A DNA stretch of 64,000 nt from Sinonovacula constricta (GCA_007844125.1 CM017572.1:21621407-21685406), one strand, 5' to 3'; shown: positions 36,409 to 46,759, numbered from the stretch's first letter. Notes: generated by a model from the letters alone, not told the origin. Numbers and translations are program-made.

Positions 36409-36530
36409 CTGTAGCGTATGCAGTTTATGATCGCGCATGTCCACGAACCCTCCCTCTATCGGACTGTCGTCAGGGAAGTATCCTGTACCCCTGGCCGAAT
36501 ACCGACGAGTTCCGGTACAGTCGAGCGTCT
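36409..36530 (-). CDS. 3D-domain gene copy 2, exon 3 equivalent
   Basis: A 122-nt exon, acceptor CTAGTTTCAG, donor CTACAG-GTACAT. It encodes TLDCTGTRRYSARGTGYFPD, then EGGFVDMRDHKLHTLQ. Length, entry phase and exit phase are the same as 8,813-8,934 of copy 1. Confidence 0.83.
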
Positions 36531-36689
36531 CTGAAACTAGAGTTGCTAGACTCAGGTTGTTGATCTCAGAGTTTAAACCACGCCTTCTTGTGAAACATTC
36601 TTCATAACTATGACAGCCGAATAGTTATCACAAAATTTTATGACGATATTACCAGACACTTTACTCGTATTTGCAGACTTTCTAAAATA

Positions 36690-37090
36690 TTGTAATTATC
36701 TGCTGGGTATCTCGTTATAAGGTATTAATATCTCGTTGGTTTGCCTGACTGACACAGGCTTGGGTAACACAACGTCCTTAAATCACAGAAATAGAAAGAT
36801 TACATTTATGTCGCTGGAGAGAGAAATAACCTTAAATTATTAGGTTGGCAGCTGCCTCTTTCTGGACGCATTGAATAAAATTGTATTTAGCAGCAATCCT
36901 AATCAGACATCAGAAACGACATGAACGAGATACGTAAGCTGCAATATCAGTACAATGTATGCATATCTCGCTGTCATATTGTCATAACGATAGTTTCCTG
37001 TTATAGCGAGATTTGTAAGTCGTAATTACGAGGTATTTATCGCGTTAGTACGAGCTATTTTCTCTTAAATCGAGATATGTCTCATTTTAT
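36690..37090. repeat. Degenerate TCGTTATAA / TATAGCGAGA motif cluster
   Basis: Short related motifs recur irregularly (ATCTCGTTATAAGG, ATATCTCGCTGTC, TTATAGCGAGATTT, TCGTAATTACGAGG, TTAAATCGAGATATG). Spacing is uneven, so it is described only as a cryptic repetitive patch. Confidence 0.3.
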
Positions 37091-37599
37091 GATATTATGA
37101 ATGCCGTAAGGAAGTTGATTTTTCCTTAATAGGGACATAGGAATATTGTAATCTTGAACGATATATTTTCAAGTCTATATGGGAACAAAACTAATCGAAA
37201 ATCACCGGCGTAAAATTTGTTTTAGCTTGATAGAAATGATGCCTCTTTCAAGTGTGCGAGGTTATTTGAAGAACAATTTACATGTTAAGTTTAACAATAT
37301 AAATAAGGGAAAATTCTAACTGCTTCTAATGACATATGGTGAGTTTTACAAAGATATTAACTGCTGTTTTTGAAATCTATAATAAACAATCAGCCAAAAA
37401 AAAGTTCTACATTTTTGCGAATATTTCTTCAACGTGCATTCAGTGACTTACAAAGTTTTTTTTTTTACCAGAGTGAATTAGCGGTACCACACTGTATTAG
37501 TTTCAGAAAATCTACACTATTTCCGTGTCTAGGTTCTTAGAAGCTTCTAAATATAACCTATTAATATTTTTAATAAAGATACACCAACTGCGCATATAG

Positions 37600-37760
37600 A
37601 AGTATTAATGGTGGTAGACAGTCCTAGTCTATGTCGAACCACCGCCGCATCGCATGTCTGCTGAATGACCTCCCTCCACCACCACACACACACACCCACA
37701 CGCACCCACGTACACACACCTACACACACGCGCGCGCGCACGCACGCATCCACACACATG
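37600..37760 (-). mobile_element. SINE-2 fragment followed by a CA/CG microsatellite
   Basis: GTAGACAGTCCTAGTCTATG and GAACCACCGCCGCATCGCA match the SINE-2 middle on the minus strand up to about 37,675. Next come (CA)n with CGCACCCACG and (GC)n(ACGC)n units to about 37,760. The open frame on the minus strand here is caused by the microsatellite. Confidence 0.6.
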
Positions 37761-37820
37761 AAAAGGATCAGTTTAATCTATAAAGTGATACACTGATGGG
37801 AAAGCAACTTGTTCTACTGT

Positions 37821-38276
37821 TAAAGGTGGTATGCGACAGCTTGGGCCAACAATATTTTCATTAAACATCTTCATAAACTATTTTTACCTGAACAGATCTA
37901 GCAAAATGCTGTTTATTGATGTCCTACACCCGTCTGAAAAAGTGTACCATAACGCCACAATCGTTATTGCAAACATGCATTCCTATCAAAGACATGCTGA
38001 ACAGTTTTAGCTCATCCACGTCATCCGCTGTGACTTCGATGTCTATTTTTAGCAGAAATCGCAATCGTTCTTGTTTTTAGATTTAAAAAGAATGAACATT
38101 TTCAGTGTTAATTAACGAGTTTCAATGCCCAAAAATTGAGACACTGTTGAAAATCGTCAAAGCGTAGACTAAAGTAAGATGTTAACTACAAAAATTATGT
38201 ACAGATACCCCAAATAGAGGTCAGATATTGTTATACATATTAGATATAGGCAATCTGTCCGATACCACCTTTAAAT
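37821..38276 (-). mobile_element. MITE-like element with inverted ends
   Basis: The left end is TTAAAGGTGGTATGCGACAG and the right end GTCCGATACCACCTTTAA, giving an inverted AGGTGGTAT flanked by TTAA on both sides. The internal core matches 6,030-6,220, 31,215-31,500 and 62,795-63,205. No coding capacity. The TTAA could be a piggyBac-type target duplication, but the ends do not start with CCC, so the superfamily is open. Confidence 0.65.
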
Positions 38277-38381
38277 GTTGCTTCAATAACCCAAAATGAG
38301 TTTATAAAAAGAATATTTACAGTGGATCATTTACACCATTTAGGCCGTGAATAAAGAAAGCGCTGCAGGCGCTAAGGTTTG

Positions 38382-38702
38382 TTGGTTTGTTTGTTTATTG
38401 GGTTTATCGTCCCACAAACAGTATTTCAGTTATTTGGAGACGGTGTCCACTTGAAGCAGATATAGTGCTGCCTTCACTGTGTTTAGCATGCCGTGAAAAC
38501 CTGGCATGATGCCACACCCATTCACATTATCCTTACACCGGGCGAACCAGTCTTGGAACTATCCTTATATTTGCTTGAGCGTTAGGAAGGGAGCTATACC
38601 ACTACCATTTTTAACGACTTTGGTATGTCGCTGCCAGTGATCGAACCCGGGGCCTCCCGTACCAGGAGCCGACGCTCTACCGATTGCGCTACCAGGTCCG
38701 GT
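38382..38702 (-). mobile_element. SINE-3, full-length (minus) with TSD
   Basis: On the minus strand the head has CCTGGTAGCGCAATCGGTAG (A box) and GGGTTCGATCACTGG (B box region). The body has GCTCAAGCAAATATAAGG and the 3' end CCCAATAAACAAACAAACC. The 11-bp direct repeat GCTAAGGTTTG flanks it (38,371-38,381 and 38,703-38,713). Confidence 0.9.
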
Positions 38703-39364
38703 GCTAAGGTTTGTACTGCTTTGGAAAAGTAATCACATCTTGAGACAATGAAAGTCGATGTAAATAAAATGTCGTTTAAATTTTTGTGTTAAATAATATG
38801 TTCTTAAACTATTCATCTCAGCGTCCGATGTCGTGTCAATGTAGTGGACATATGTCCAGCAGAATGCTGAGGATCGAGGTTCAAGACCGGGAGAGGTGAT
38901 TTCTATCGCACAGTGCTGGTTACATCACACGTGACGTTTCACAGGATGCTGTATTTCTACGCGCTCTACATACGTTATATATATATATATATATAAAGTA
39001 GTTCATTTTGGGTTGCGTTCTATTGTCAAATTGGCTTCTAGTACTTCTAGTTTTTGTACTGCTACAGCATTGTAACTGTGTGACTCTCATTTGTTTCACA
39101 CCATATACGGAAATACGTGGAACTGTTTCTTGTCTCTCAATTGAAAGTTGAAGTATTCAAAAGTCAAAACAGAATTGACATGCATGTTTTGGCTAAAATG
39201 TTCAAATCCAACTAAATATATCTAAATTAGTAAAATGGATTTAGACAAGTTGTATCGATACGATTTGTAATGTAGCTTTCAAAAACAGGAAGTGGCTTTG
39301 AGCGAGTTTATCAATGTGAGGCTTTCACACGGAAGGCCTTGGGTTAAATACCTAATATACCAAA

Positions 39365-39550
39365 TAGGAAAAAAAGATAAGGTCCTATAAGAATGACCAC
39401 ATATTTCAATCTGAGCCACCTCTAGACAAAGGCAAACACGGTAAATGTAAAGGTGACAAACAACAACAACAACAACAACAACGCACAAATAACAAAACAA
39501 AAACAACAACAACAAAAGCCGAGACATAACACACAAAAAGAAAAAACCTG
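39365..39550 (-). repeat. Dispersed repeat with (CAA)n, shared with 33.5 kb
   Basis: The reverse complement of this stretch parallels 33,545-33,680. A (CAA)n run at about 39,460-39,515 expands it internally. The 93-codon minus frame is poly-Val/Leu from the (GTT)n strand and is not a gene. Confidence 0.5.
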
Positions 39551-39750
39551 AGTAACGCATTGGAAGTCGAAGTCGTATATCATCACAATTTACGCTTAGC
39601 TAAATAATGGTAATTATGTATTTTCCAACTGCTTTGATATTGAACCAGCATATTTATTATACTTCTTAAATCTTCCTAAAAGTTGGGACTACAGAACTAG
39701 TAACTACTATAAACAGCGGGATTAAAAATCTTGAGACAAAACTAGCTTAC

Positions 39751-39799
39751 AGACAGCCGACGCTCCAATGCCCAGCAAAAGAATCAGTTTTGTTACCAT
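39751..39799 (-). CDS. 3D-domain gene copy 2, candidate signal-peptide exon
   Basis: ATG at 39,799 starts MVTKLILLLGIGASAV followed by one base and the donor GTAAGC. It has the hydrophobic core and small residues of a signal peptide and the same phase as exon 1 of copy 1. It lies 3.2 kb upstream of the exon 3 equivalent in the right orientation. Confidence 0.6.
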
Positions 39800-39842
39800 T
39801 GCTGTCTGGTCTAGAACTACTAGAATGTCCGCTTTACATGTC

Positions 39843-39875
39843 AATATATACACGGAACTATTTCTTATCTTAACG
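39843..39875 (-). promoter_or_regulatory. TATA-like box and GATA-like motif upstream of copy 2
   Basis: On the minus strand, GTATATATTG lies about 45-50 bp upstream of the ATG, and AAGATAAG about 20 bp further up. Both positions suit a short-leader TATA promoter. Motif evidence only. Confidence 0.35.
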
Positions 39876-40095
39876 TTGCCAGAATAAACCAGAATTAAGC
39901 CAGAACAGCCTTATGGTTAGTACATTAGACTAGGCTAAAAATCTCCGTCCGTCTTCGTCGATTTACTTGTGTGCGTGCTATATGAAATGTGTATAAAATG
40001 TACCTTTACGGAATGTTACGGACGAACTTCCGGAAACTTCCGAAGGTAAAAAATCGTAAGGACGTCGCAAGAAGTACATAATTTATGAAACAAAC

Positions 40096-40242
40096 ATGGC
40101 AAGCAGCGAAACGAGTGATTTAGAATTGTACTGTTCTTCGGGTTTTGTGCCGGACTACGACTCAAACGACGATAGCGACAGTGATGCTGTGACTTTGTCT
40201 AATCAGTTTGAACCGGTTGTAAGACTGCGGGATGGGGAAAGT
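40096..40242 (+). CDS. Candidate first exon of an unidentified acidic protein
   Basis: ATG in a good context (AACATGGC) opens a frame starting MASSETSDLELYCSSGFVPD, then an Asp/Ser run (DYDSNDDSDSDAV) and NQFEPVVRLRDGE. Two GTAAGA donors are possible, at 40,219-40,224 and 40,243-40,248. The latter leaves one base that joins in phase with the exon candidate at 40,399. I do not recognise the family. Acidic N-termini of this kind are common in transposon-linked and P2X7-like invertebrate proteins, but nothing seen here decides it. It is transcribed away from copy 2, about 300 bp from its start. Confidence 0.4.
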
Positions 40243-40398
40243 AAGAGAGTCTCGGATCCAGAAGGTCCGGAAAACAACGACGACAAGACACAACATTTTG
40301 AGTTGATAAACTGTTTTGTGTACGGTTCTTTTTTTTATTCGTGTGTGTGGAAAATCTACATGCTTATATAGAAAATGTTCATTAGAAATCATTTCAGC

Positions 40399-40466
40399 GA
40401 ATGATTATGTATTCGCTCACATTGAACAAAATATACATGGATGTGATGCACATCTTCGTGTACAGG
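40399..40466 (+). CDS. Candidate second exon of the 40.1-kb gene
   Basis: It lies between acceptor AATCATTTCAG and donor GTACAG-GTATGG, 68 nt. In the frame fixed by the donor at 40,242 it reads NDYVFAHIEQNIHGCDAHLR. A second frame is also open, so the coding call is weak. No following exon was recognised. Confidence 0.25.
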
Positions 40467-40548
40467 TATGGGGGGAAAGGTTTAGTTTGAACGCGTATTC
40501 AGTCCGGTATTTACGAGTGTTGTAAATGTGTTCTCCCCAGAGCTGTCA

Positions 40549-40618
40549 GCCCGGGTAGCTCAGTAAAGCACCTGACTCTGGAGCAGGAGGTCGTGGGTTC
40601 AAATCCCTTCATGAGTAA
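40549..40618 (+). repeat. tRNA-like sequence, not a functional tRNA
   Basis: GGGTAGCTCAGTAAAGC (D arm) and GTGGGTTCAAATCCC (T arm) are clear, with a CTCTGGA anticodon-like loop. The acceptor halves (GCCCGGG against TCATGAG) do not pair and the D loop is short. It is most likely a tRNA pseudogene or SINE head. Confidence 0.55.
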
Positions 40619-41166
40619 ATGGTTTTTGAGGCTCGGTTTACACCATGAGCTTACATGCAGATACTTTCGGTGATTACATATTTTATGTGTTCTATATCTC
40701 TCAGAATGTGGATTTTTACAAGTTACCAGTCCCCAAAATGACAAATAAATTAGTTTCAGAAAGAAAATAAATATCTTGACAAAATTAAAGAATTAAAGAC
40801 CTGTATATATATAATATATAGGTCTATGGATTGATCGTCCATCTACTGCTCTTTCGGGAATTTGTGCTTGTGCACCCCCCCCCCCCCCCCGCCCCCCCAA
40901 AAAACACAACAAAACACACACACACTGTGCACAAGGCATATCTGCATTGGAAACTACACAATTTCGCAACTTTACAAATAAATTCCTTATTATGCGTAAA
41001 CAAACGAAATGGCTGTGTACTTCATGTGACGTCACCAATCGGAACTCCTCGGGTAATTTCGTCCTCGGGACAATCATTCCTCGGATGTATCTGGTGCAAT
41101 TATACTTAATGAAAGCACGATCGTTTTGTTCGCCGGAAGTCGGAAGAAGAATATGCCTAAAATGTA

Positions 41167-41434
41167 GATTCCTAACGATAAAAAGCTCAGACCTGCGTGG
41201 CTGACTAATTGGAGAAATGGATACGTTGTCATTTAGCCTTTAGTTCCAATCAAAATTTAAATTATCTTCCAAATTATGTCATTTTGAAGACCATATTTAT
41301 ATATTCCTTGAGTAATCTGATATCATTTGTGTTTGACTAAAAACTCCAAAGTGGGCCCTACAGGGTACTTAATTATTGTACCCATTTAAAGATAGAAATG
41401 GTTTAATTTAAAATATATGGTTTTGTAAATTCAT
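41167..41434 (+). repeat. Left arm of a 1.3-kb fold-back
   Basis: The sequence from GATTCCTAACGATAAAAAGC to TTTTGTAAATTCAT is the reverse complement of segments of 41,904-42,502, nearly perfect over the outer ~130 bp. See the right arm. Confidence 0.92.
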
Positions 41435-41903
41435 TATTAAATTATGTCTATCAGAAATTACAGTATGACTTCCAGTGTTCCAGACTGCAAAACAGAATAC
41501 ATGTTTGTGATTAAACATAAACATTATTTGTGTTGCATAACTTATAGCTAAATATAGCGTTGGGTCCTTTTATGAGCCAAATAAAGATATTGTAGACTAA
41601 GTGTTTTGTCATTTTTGTTGTCCTCGCGTAAGTCAATGCATTTTGCTCTTTAAAAGGTGAAGGTCATAAACCACACGACTGCCATATGGTGACATTTTTA
41701 AACACAGCTGCATAGCGGATGCGAAGGGGAAAAGACGCCAAAAACACGGTCACACTTCCTGTCCTCTAGACAAACAAGGTGTCATAAAACTGCCAATTAC
41801 CTTAATAAGTTGGGGTGTCCTCTCATGTCTTAAAATTAGGGATTTAATTTGAGTAGAACTTTACGATGGTATGAAAGGGACCGCGCGCATGGAGAAACAT
41901 AAT
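41435..41903. other. Spacer of the fold-back, no gene seen
   Basis: 469 bp of single-copy-looking sequence between the arms with no recognisable coding content or tandem repeat. Confidence 0.5.
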
Positions 41904-42502
41904 ATGAATTTACAAAACGATATTTTTTAAATTATTTCATTTCTATCTTTAAATGGGTACAAAAATTAAGTACCCTGTTGGCCCACTTTAGACCACATTT
42001 TGGCATAGAACGTTCAAGTATGTATCCCTGGAGTTTTTTAGTTAAACACAAATGATATCAGATTACTCAAGGAATATATAAATATAAACATTTTTTCTTC
42101 TTCAACCACAAACAGAATTTTTATTAGAGAGTTTCATGTAAACAATTCACTTTATTTGAAATCAAAATAACCTTAATAAAAGAAGGTTTTCTGGTTGGTT
42201 TTTGCCTGTTGGGTGGGGAAGAGGGTGCTAATCAAGAACGATTAGCTTACCGGGCATAGTTTTTATGTTTTCTTTTGATTGTCATCTTGAGGCCTTTCTT
42301 ACTGCTGGTCTATGGGAAAATATACTTGGCACTTTAAATCATTTTTTCCTTGACTTGGCGGTGGGGGGAAGGGGGTGGTCTTCAAAATGACATAATTTGG
42401 AAGATAATTTAAATTTTGATTGGAACTAAAGGCTAAATGACAACGTATCCATTTCTCCAATTAGTCAGCCACGCAGGTCTGAGCTTTTTATCGTTAGGAA
42501 TC
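41904..42502 (-). repeat. Right arm of the fold-back, carrying a 291-bp insert
   Basis: It pairs with 41,167-41,434. Two stretches are unpaired: about 42 bp near 41,985-42,030, and 42,086-42,376 (G-rich at its right end, GGTGGGGGGAAGGGGGT). Without them the arm is about 265 bp. Confidence 0.92.
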
Positions 42503-43855
42503 TTGTAAAAATTGCATGTGGCACCTCGAGATCTCTCGTGGTTACAACCTTCAGCACAGCAGAAATCGTTCTGTCCCATAGCAAAATAAAATTATCTAAG
42601 CGAGTAAAATTCATTTAAAACATACAAATACAAGTTTTGGTGTATCATTTTTATTCACTTTGTCCCTCTTTTTGTGTGTGAAGAAGAAACGAAAGTAAGT
42701 CAGCTGTTCTATGTTTACACGCGAGCACATAAACGGAACCCCCCTGACCTCGATCTCGCGGAGCGAGATTGCGCGAGATTTCGTAATTGAAGCCGCCACA
42801 AATTGAAGTTTTACTGGCATCCTATTGTACTGAGCTGTCATCCGAGCTTCCATCTTTGTTTTGACGTCTGTCTCAAAAGTAGTCCCGATTAGGGAAATGG
42901 TTGAGGTGATCCGACTACTTACATACATCCGAGAGATGATTCGTGAATTATCCGAGGTGTTCCGATTGGTGACATGGCGAGTAAATATTTATAAAATAAA
43001 AATTTAGACACAATGAAAACGTGAGGATGACATCTGACTGTTCATAAACACTAAAAACATAAAGTTTCGAAGTAAAAAACACAATGCACATATTTAAAAC
43101 CACAAGTGTAAAATGATACAAAATTAGTTTTCTATATTTTCTGTTTACATTTGTCGCATGAAATACCCGACGACAGGCATCGACGTGAAACAGAAGTTGT
43201 TTCAGTGTTTGTTCTTACTGACTTAATCTTACTTGAGCAGTCTGTGACATGTATGTAATGACTGACAACATGCCGCCATGTGCATATACCGAAATCTACG
43301 TTTATTCAGATCTTCACATCAGAGAGTATCAATATAATCAAAGCACTGAAGGTGTTAACGGGTATTAAACGAATAGAAGTGTGGTGTGAAGACTAATTCA
43401 CAATAAGAAGTTCGCTAAAAATTTTAAAATGTCCAACGAACATAAGCATACCACGAAGAAAAAAATAATGTAATTTCACGTGATGCCAGGACAGCGTTTT
43501 TGTGCATTTTTCTGCTTTTCTTGCTTTTAATCATGTGTATGAAAGATGTGATTTACCTTACAAAATGAAAGAAATTATGTCATGTTGCACGTGCGTTCAG
43601 TGAAGTCAGCTGGATAATCGTATCCGGTTATAATAAGGTCAATCAACAACACTTTTTGAGACGGGCATCCCACACAAATCCTAAAAAGTTTCAATAATTA
43701 AAAGAATTAATAAATGTTTAATTTTATATGATTTTTACATCACTGTAATTAATTGCACAATTTTACCATTAGTGGTCCACAAACTAGCTACTAAGCTAGT
43801 GCAACAATAAAGTAATTCCTTGGAGATTTGATGAACAAAAGTTGTCAAGGCATTA
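42503..43855. other. Intergenic sequence, no feature supported
   Basis: A 105-codon minus frame at 42,611-42,928 has no recognisable domain, no clear splice context and a composition like its surroundings, so it is not called. A small self-complementary GATCTCGCGGAGCGAGAT occurs at about 42,751. Confidence 0.45.
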
Positions 43856-43859
43856 TTAT

Positions 43860-44000
43860 GTTTCCCACATTGCACTGACACAATTATGGTCACATTGGTG
43901 AAGCCCTGCTATTTGTTAGTGGCGGAAGACCCAAGATTTAAGTCTGGGTTAAACCACTGGTGCACCACAGGTTAGCTGGAAAACCTCCCAACATTTTTAT
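43860..44000 (-). mobile_element. SINE-2 3' fragment (minus)
   Basis: GCACTGACACAATTATGGTC, TTAAGTCTGGGTTAAACCAC and ACCACAGGTTAGCTGG on the plus strand follow the family order. The head is missing. Confidence 0.65.
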
Positions 44001-44129
44001 GTCCTTAATGAAACATAACATTATCTTGCCAGTTTGTGAATTTCACGCCTCAAATGACAAAAATAATCTGATTGCCAGGAACTTTTAACTTGAGTTTTTC
44101 CTCCCTAGTTGTTGAACTGGTAGGGCTAT

Positions 44130-44438
44130 TTGTTTTATTGTCTCCTCAACAGTATTTCAGTTCTCTGGTTATCTGGAGACTGTGTCCACTTGAAGCAGAT
44201 ATAGTGCTGCCTTCACTGTGTATAGCATGCTGTGAACACCAGGCATGATACCACACCCAGTCACATTATCTTGACACAGGGCCAACCAGACGTGGAACTA
44301 CCCTTATATTTGCTTGAGCTTTAGCAAGGGAGCTATACCACCACCAATTTTAACGACTTATGTCACAGCCCGGGATTGAACCCAGGGCTTCCCGTACCTG
44401 GAGCACACACTCCACCAAATGTGCTACCAGGTCCAGGG
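44130..44438 (-). mobile_element. SINE-3 copy (minus)
   Basis: The plus strand reads CCTCAACAGTATTTCAG ... GTCCACTTGAAGCAGATATAG ... GGATTGAACCCAGGGC ... TGCTACCAGGTCCAGG, the reverse of the full family. No clean TSD was found. Confidence 0.82.
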
Positions 44439-45139
44439 GTTGGGCTGAGTAATTCCGGCATATCATTACAGTAAATCATACATGTAAACTCTCCAGCTTT
44501 TGGAGGAAGACTCCCCCTTTTAAGGTTCAAAATTATTGTAAAATGATTAAAATGATTGACATATCTTCAGAAATCTCCCTATTTGGAAACAGATAACTTC
44601 CTTCTTTGTTTATATGAAAATAACAAATCCGCCACTTTGCATGTGAAAATCTCCCACTTTGGCCTCAGAAAAAGTTCACATGTATGGTAATGTAATAATG
44701 TCAATAATGTCCAAAATAATAGATATGAATGGAAGAAAAGGTAAAAAAGTAAATGTTTAAATAGTTTTATTATTAATTTTCAGTATAATTAATATTAATA
44801 ATATCATTTATGGCATAAATGGAAATTTAAACAATATTGCATATATGGCAACGCAATAACACTAGTTTCTACAGGTAACATCTCTCTTATCTATGCTCCT
44901 ATTTTATATAAGGGCATATGTAGACCATATGTAGACCAGAACATATATAGACAGTGAATATAAGATAAACACATAAAATAGACATCTTAAAAATAGATTA
45001 AGCAATTTAATGAGGAAATACAACCCGATATAAGAGAATGATATGTTTACAAGTTCAGTCTTCACAAAAGAAATTTAAAAACACTGGACTGGCAGCCCAC
45101 CAAGCTGGCAATATCTGCTGGACTGGATCAAATTTTACT

Positions 45140-45206
45140 GGACCAGTATGTTTGTGTATTGGGTTTACCGTCCCACCAACAGTTTTTTTGTTATCTGGAG
45201 ACGGTT
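45140..45206 (-). mobile_element. SINE-3 3' terminal fragment (minus)
   Basis: TGTATTGGGTTTACCGTCCC and TTATCTGGAGACGGT match only the last ~65 bp of the family, so the copy is strongly 5'-truncated. Confidence 0.65.
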
Positions 45207-45754
45207 TGGACCGGTATGATTTTGGCATTTTTAGACAAACGGTTGGTAAGATAAAAGAAGTGTTATGAGTGGTTGGGTTCAATAAAAGGATGTTTAGTTT
45301 AGTATACATATATATTTTCGTAATAATTTAGAATTTTTAAAATGATGTGGACCAGTGGTGCATTTAACTTATAAAATATAATGGACCGATAGACATTTTG
45401 GTGGACTTGGGTCATGTTCCACCAGATTTTTTTGAAGACTGCAAGTTGTAGCATTAGTTTGTTAGTTAACTAACATAAATGCATCTACATGTAGTGTTTT
45501 GTAATTATATATGCATAAACTAATAGTCTGCTCCACACTAAGTGATCAGGCTTATGCGAAAAGAGCAGATCTAGATTATTCAGGTCTCTGCTGGGAACTG
45601 TCAGATCAGGATCGGCGCTATCTGCTGCTTAGTCTTTATGAATAGGTATTGTAACCTTTACATGCTGCTGAATGCATAGCTGTGTTCAACAACACTCTAC
45701 AGAGTACACTTTATCAGCCAGTGGCAATATCTAAGTACTACATGTAGAGTGGTT

Positions 45755-45953
45755 ATTGGTACAGTATACAGGTCATTGATATGATACAAAGACCAAGTGG
45801 TTATTGGTAAAGTATAAAGACCAAGTGGCTATTAATACAGTACAAAGGTCATTAATATGATACAAAGACCAAGTGGTTATTGGTACAGTATAAAGACCAA
45901 GTGGCTATTAGTACAGTATAAAGACCAAGTGGTTATTGGTACAGTATAAAGAC
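45755..45953. repeat. 28-bp minisatellite, left part
   Basis: Units near AAGACCAAGTGGTTATTGG followed by TACAGTATA repeat up to the left end of the hAT element. Confidence 0.92.
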
Positions 45954-46284
45954 CACTAGCGGATCCAGGGGGGGCGCACCCGGCGCACGCCCCCCCTAAA
46001 ATTCCCGGAGCTTACATGTTCTTTAGTATGGAAACAATAAAATATACTATATTTTCCTATTTTTTCTTCGCTCGCTTCGCTCGCGTATCTTTATACAACA
46101 TTGCCTTTTGAGATGTACTCGTACACAACACAGAGTGCACGCAATTTAAACGTTCCCGCCTTCCCTTACTGTAATAATTCGGCACTATATAACATGATCA
46201 TGTTGATGCGCCGTAAAACCCATACAAACAAACACATCATTCAGTCAATTAATTTCCTTTGGGTACATTTATACGACAACAAAT

Positions 46285-46365
46285 ATGGCTGCGCCGTCAA
46301 GTCCCAAACGCCCCAAGAAACAGAAGAGTTTGCAGTTTCTTTAGCAACAAAGAAAAAGAAAGAAG
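46285..46365 (+). pseudogene. Damaged N-terminal exon of the hAT transposase
   Basis: ATG starts MAAPSSPKRPKKQKSLQFL, then an in-frame TAG, then QQRKRKK before the donor AAG-GTAAGC at 46,366. Lys-rich starts of this type are common in P52rIPK/ZMYM-like hAT proteins. The stop, and a phase that does not fit the next recognisable exon, indicate decay. Confidence 0.45.
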
Positions 46366-46577
46366 GTAAGCAATTTTAAATTGGTTGATCTAGGCAAATA
46401 TGACTTGTTCACTGTTCCACCATGCATGTAGATATGATGCAATTGGAGCATATGTTTGTCGTTTAAATATCACGGATTTCTTCAAGCGCCGTGGATATTT
46501 GCCTCGAATCAGAGAGATAAATACTGAAGTTCACACTGTTGGTTGAAGTATGTAATGACAACTCTAAACTGTTGTCC

Positions 46578-46652
46578 GGATTTGGTGGTCCAGCGGTGAA
46601 GGCGTTGAACTGCAGATCTCAATGCCCGTGGTTCAATCCCTAGCTTCGCGAA
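46578..46652 (+). repeat. tRNA-like sequence inside the hAT element
   Basis: TTTGGTGGTCCAGCGGTGAAGGCG and CCGTGGTTCAATCCC resemble a tRNA D arm and T arm. The acceptor stem does not pair. It is probably a SINE head or tRNA pseudogene carried by the element. Confidence 0.4.
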
Positions 46653-46759
46653 ATTTTTTTTTTAATTTTTCACCGTCATTTTTTTCCATGTTAAGAAGGT
46701 TCTTGTTATATGCTATGTTTATAATTAAGTATATTTAAAAATAAAACGTTTTTGAACAG

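Larger units (their letters stand above)
32633..39799 (-). other. Gene span: 3D-domain protein, copy 2
   Basis: Exons recognised are 39,799-39,751 (signal peptide), 36,530-36,409, 35,090-34,965 and 32,755-32,633. The last three have the same lengths (122, 126, 123 nt) and phases as exons 3-5 of copy 1 and keep all three aspartates and the invariant Cys positions. No counterpart of the six-Cys exon 2 was found between 36.5 and 39.7 kb. If the signal exon were spliced directly to exon 3, the split codon would be T+AG, a stop. So either an unrecognised exon supplies the middle, or the copy is broken at its 5' end. The unbroken frames of exons 3-5 suggest constraint until recently. Confidence 0.7.

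Noticed and set aside
40549..40618. Functional tRNA gene
   Set aside because: The acceptor stem does not pair and the D loop is too short.
42611..42928. 105-codon minus-strand frame
   Set aside because: No recognisable motif, no promoter or splice evidence, adjacent to a fold-back repeat.
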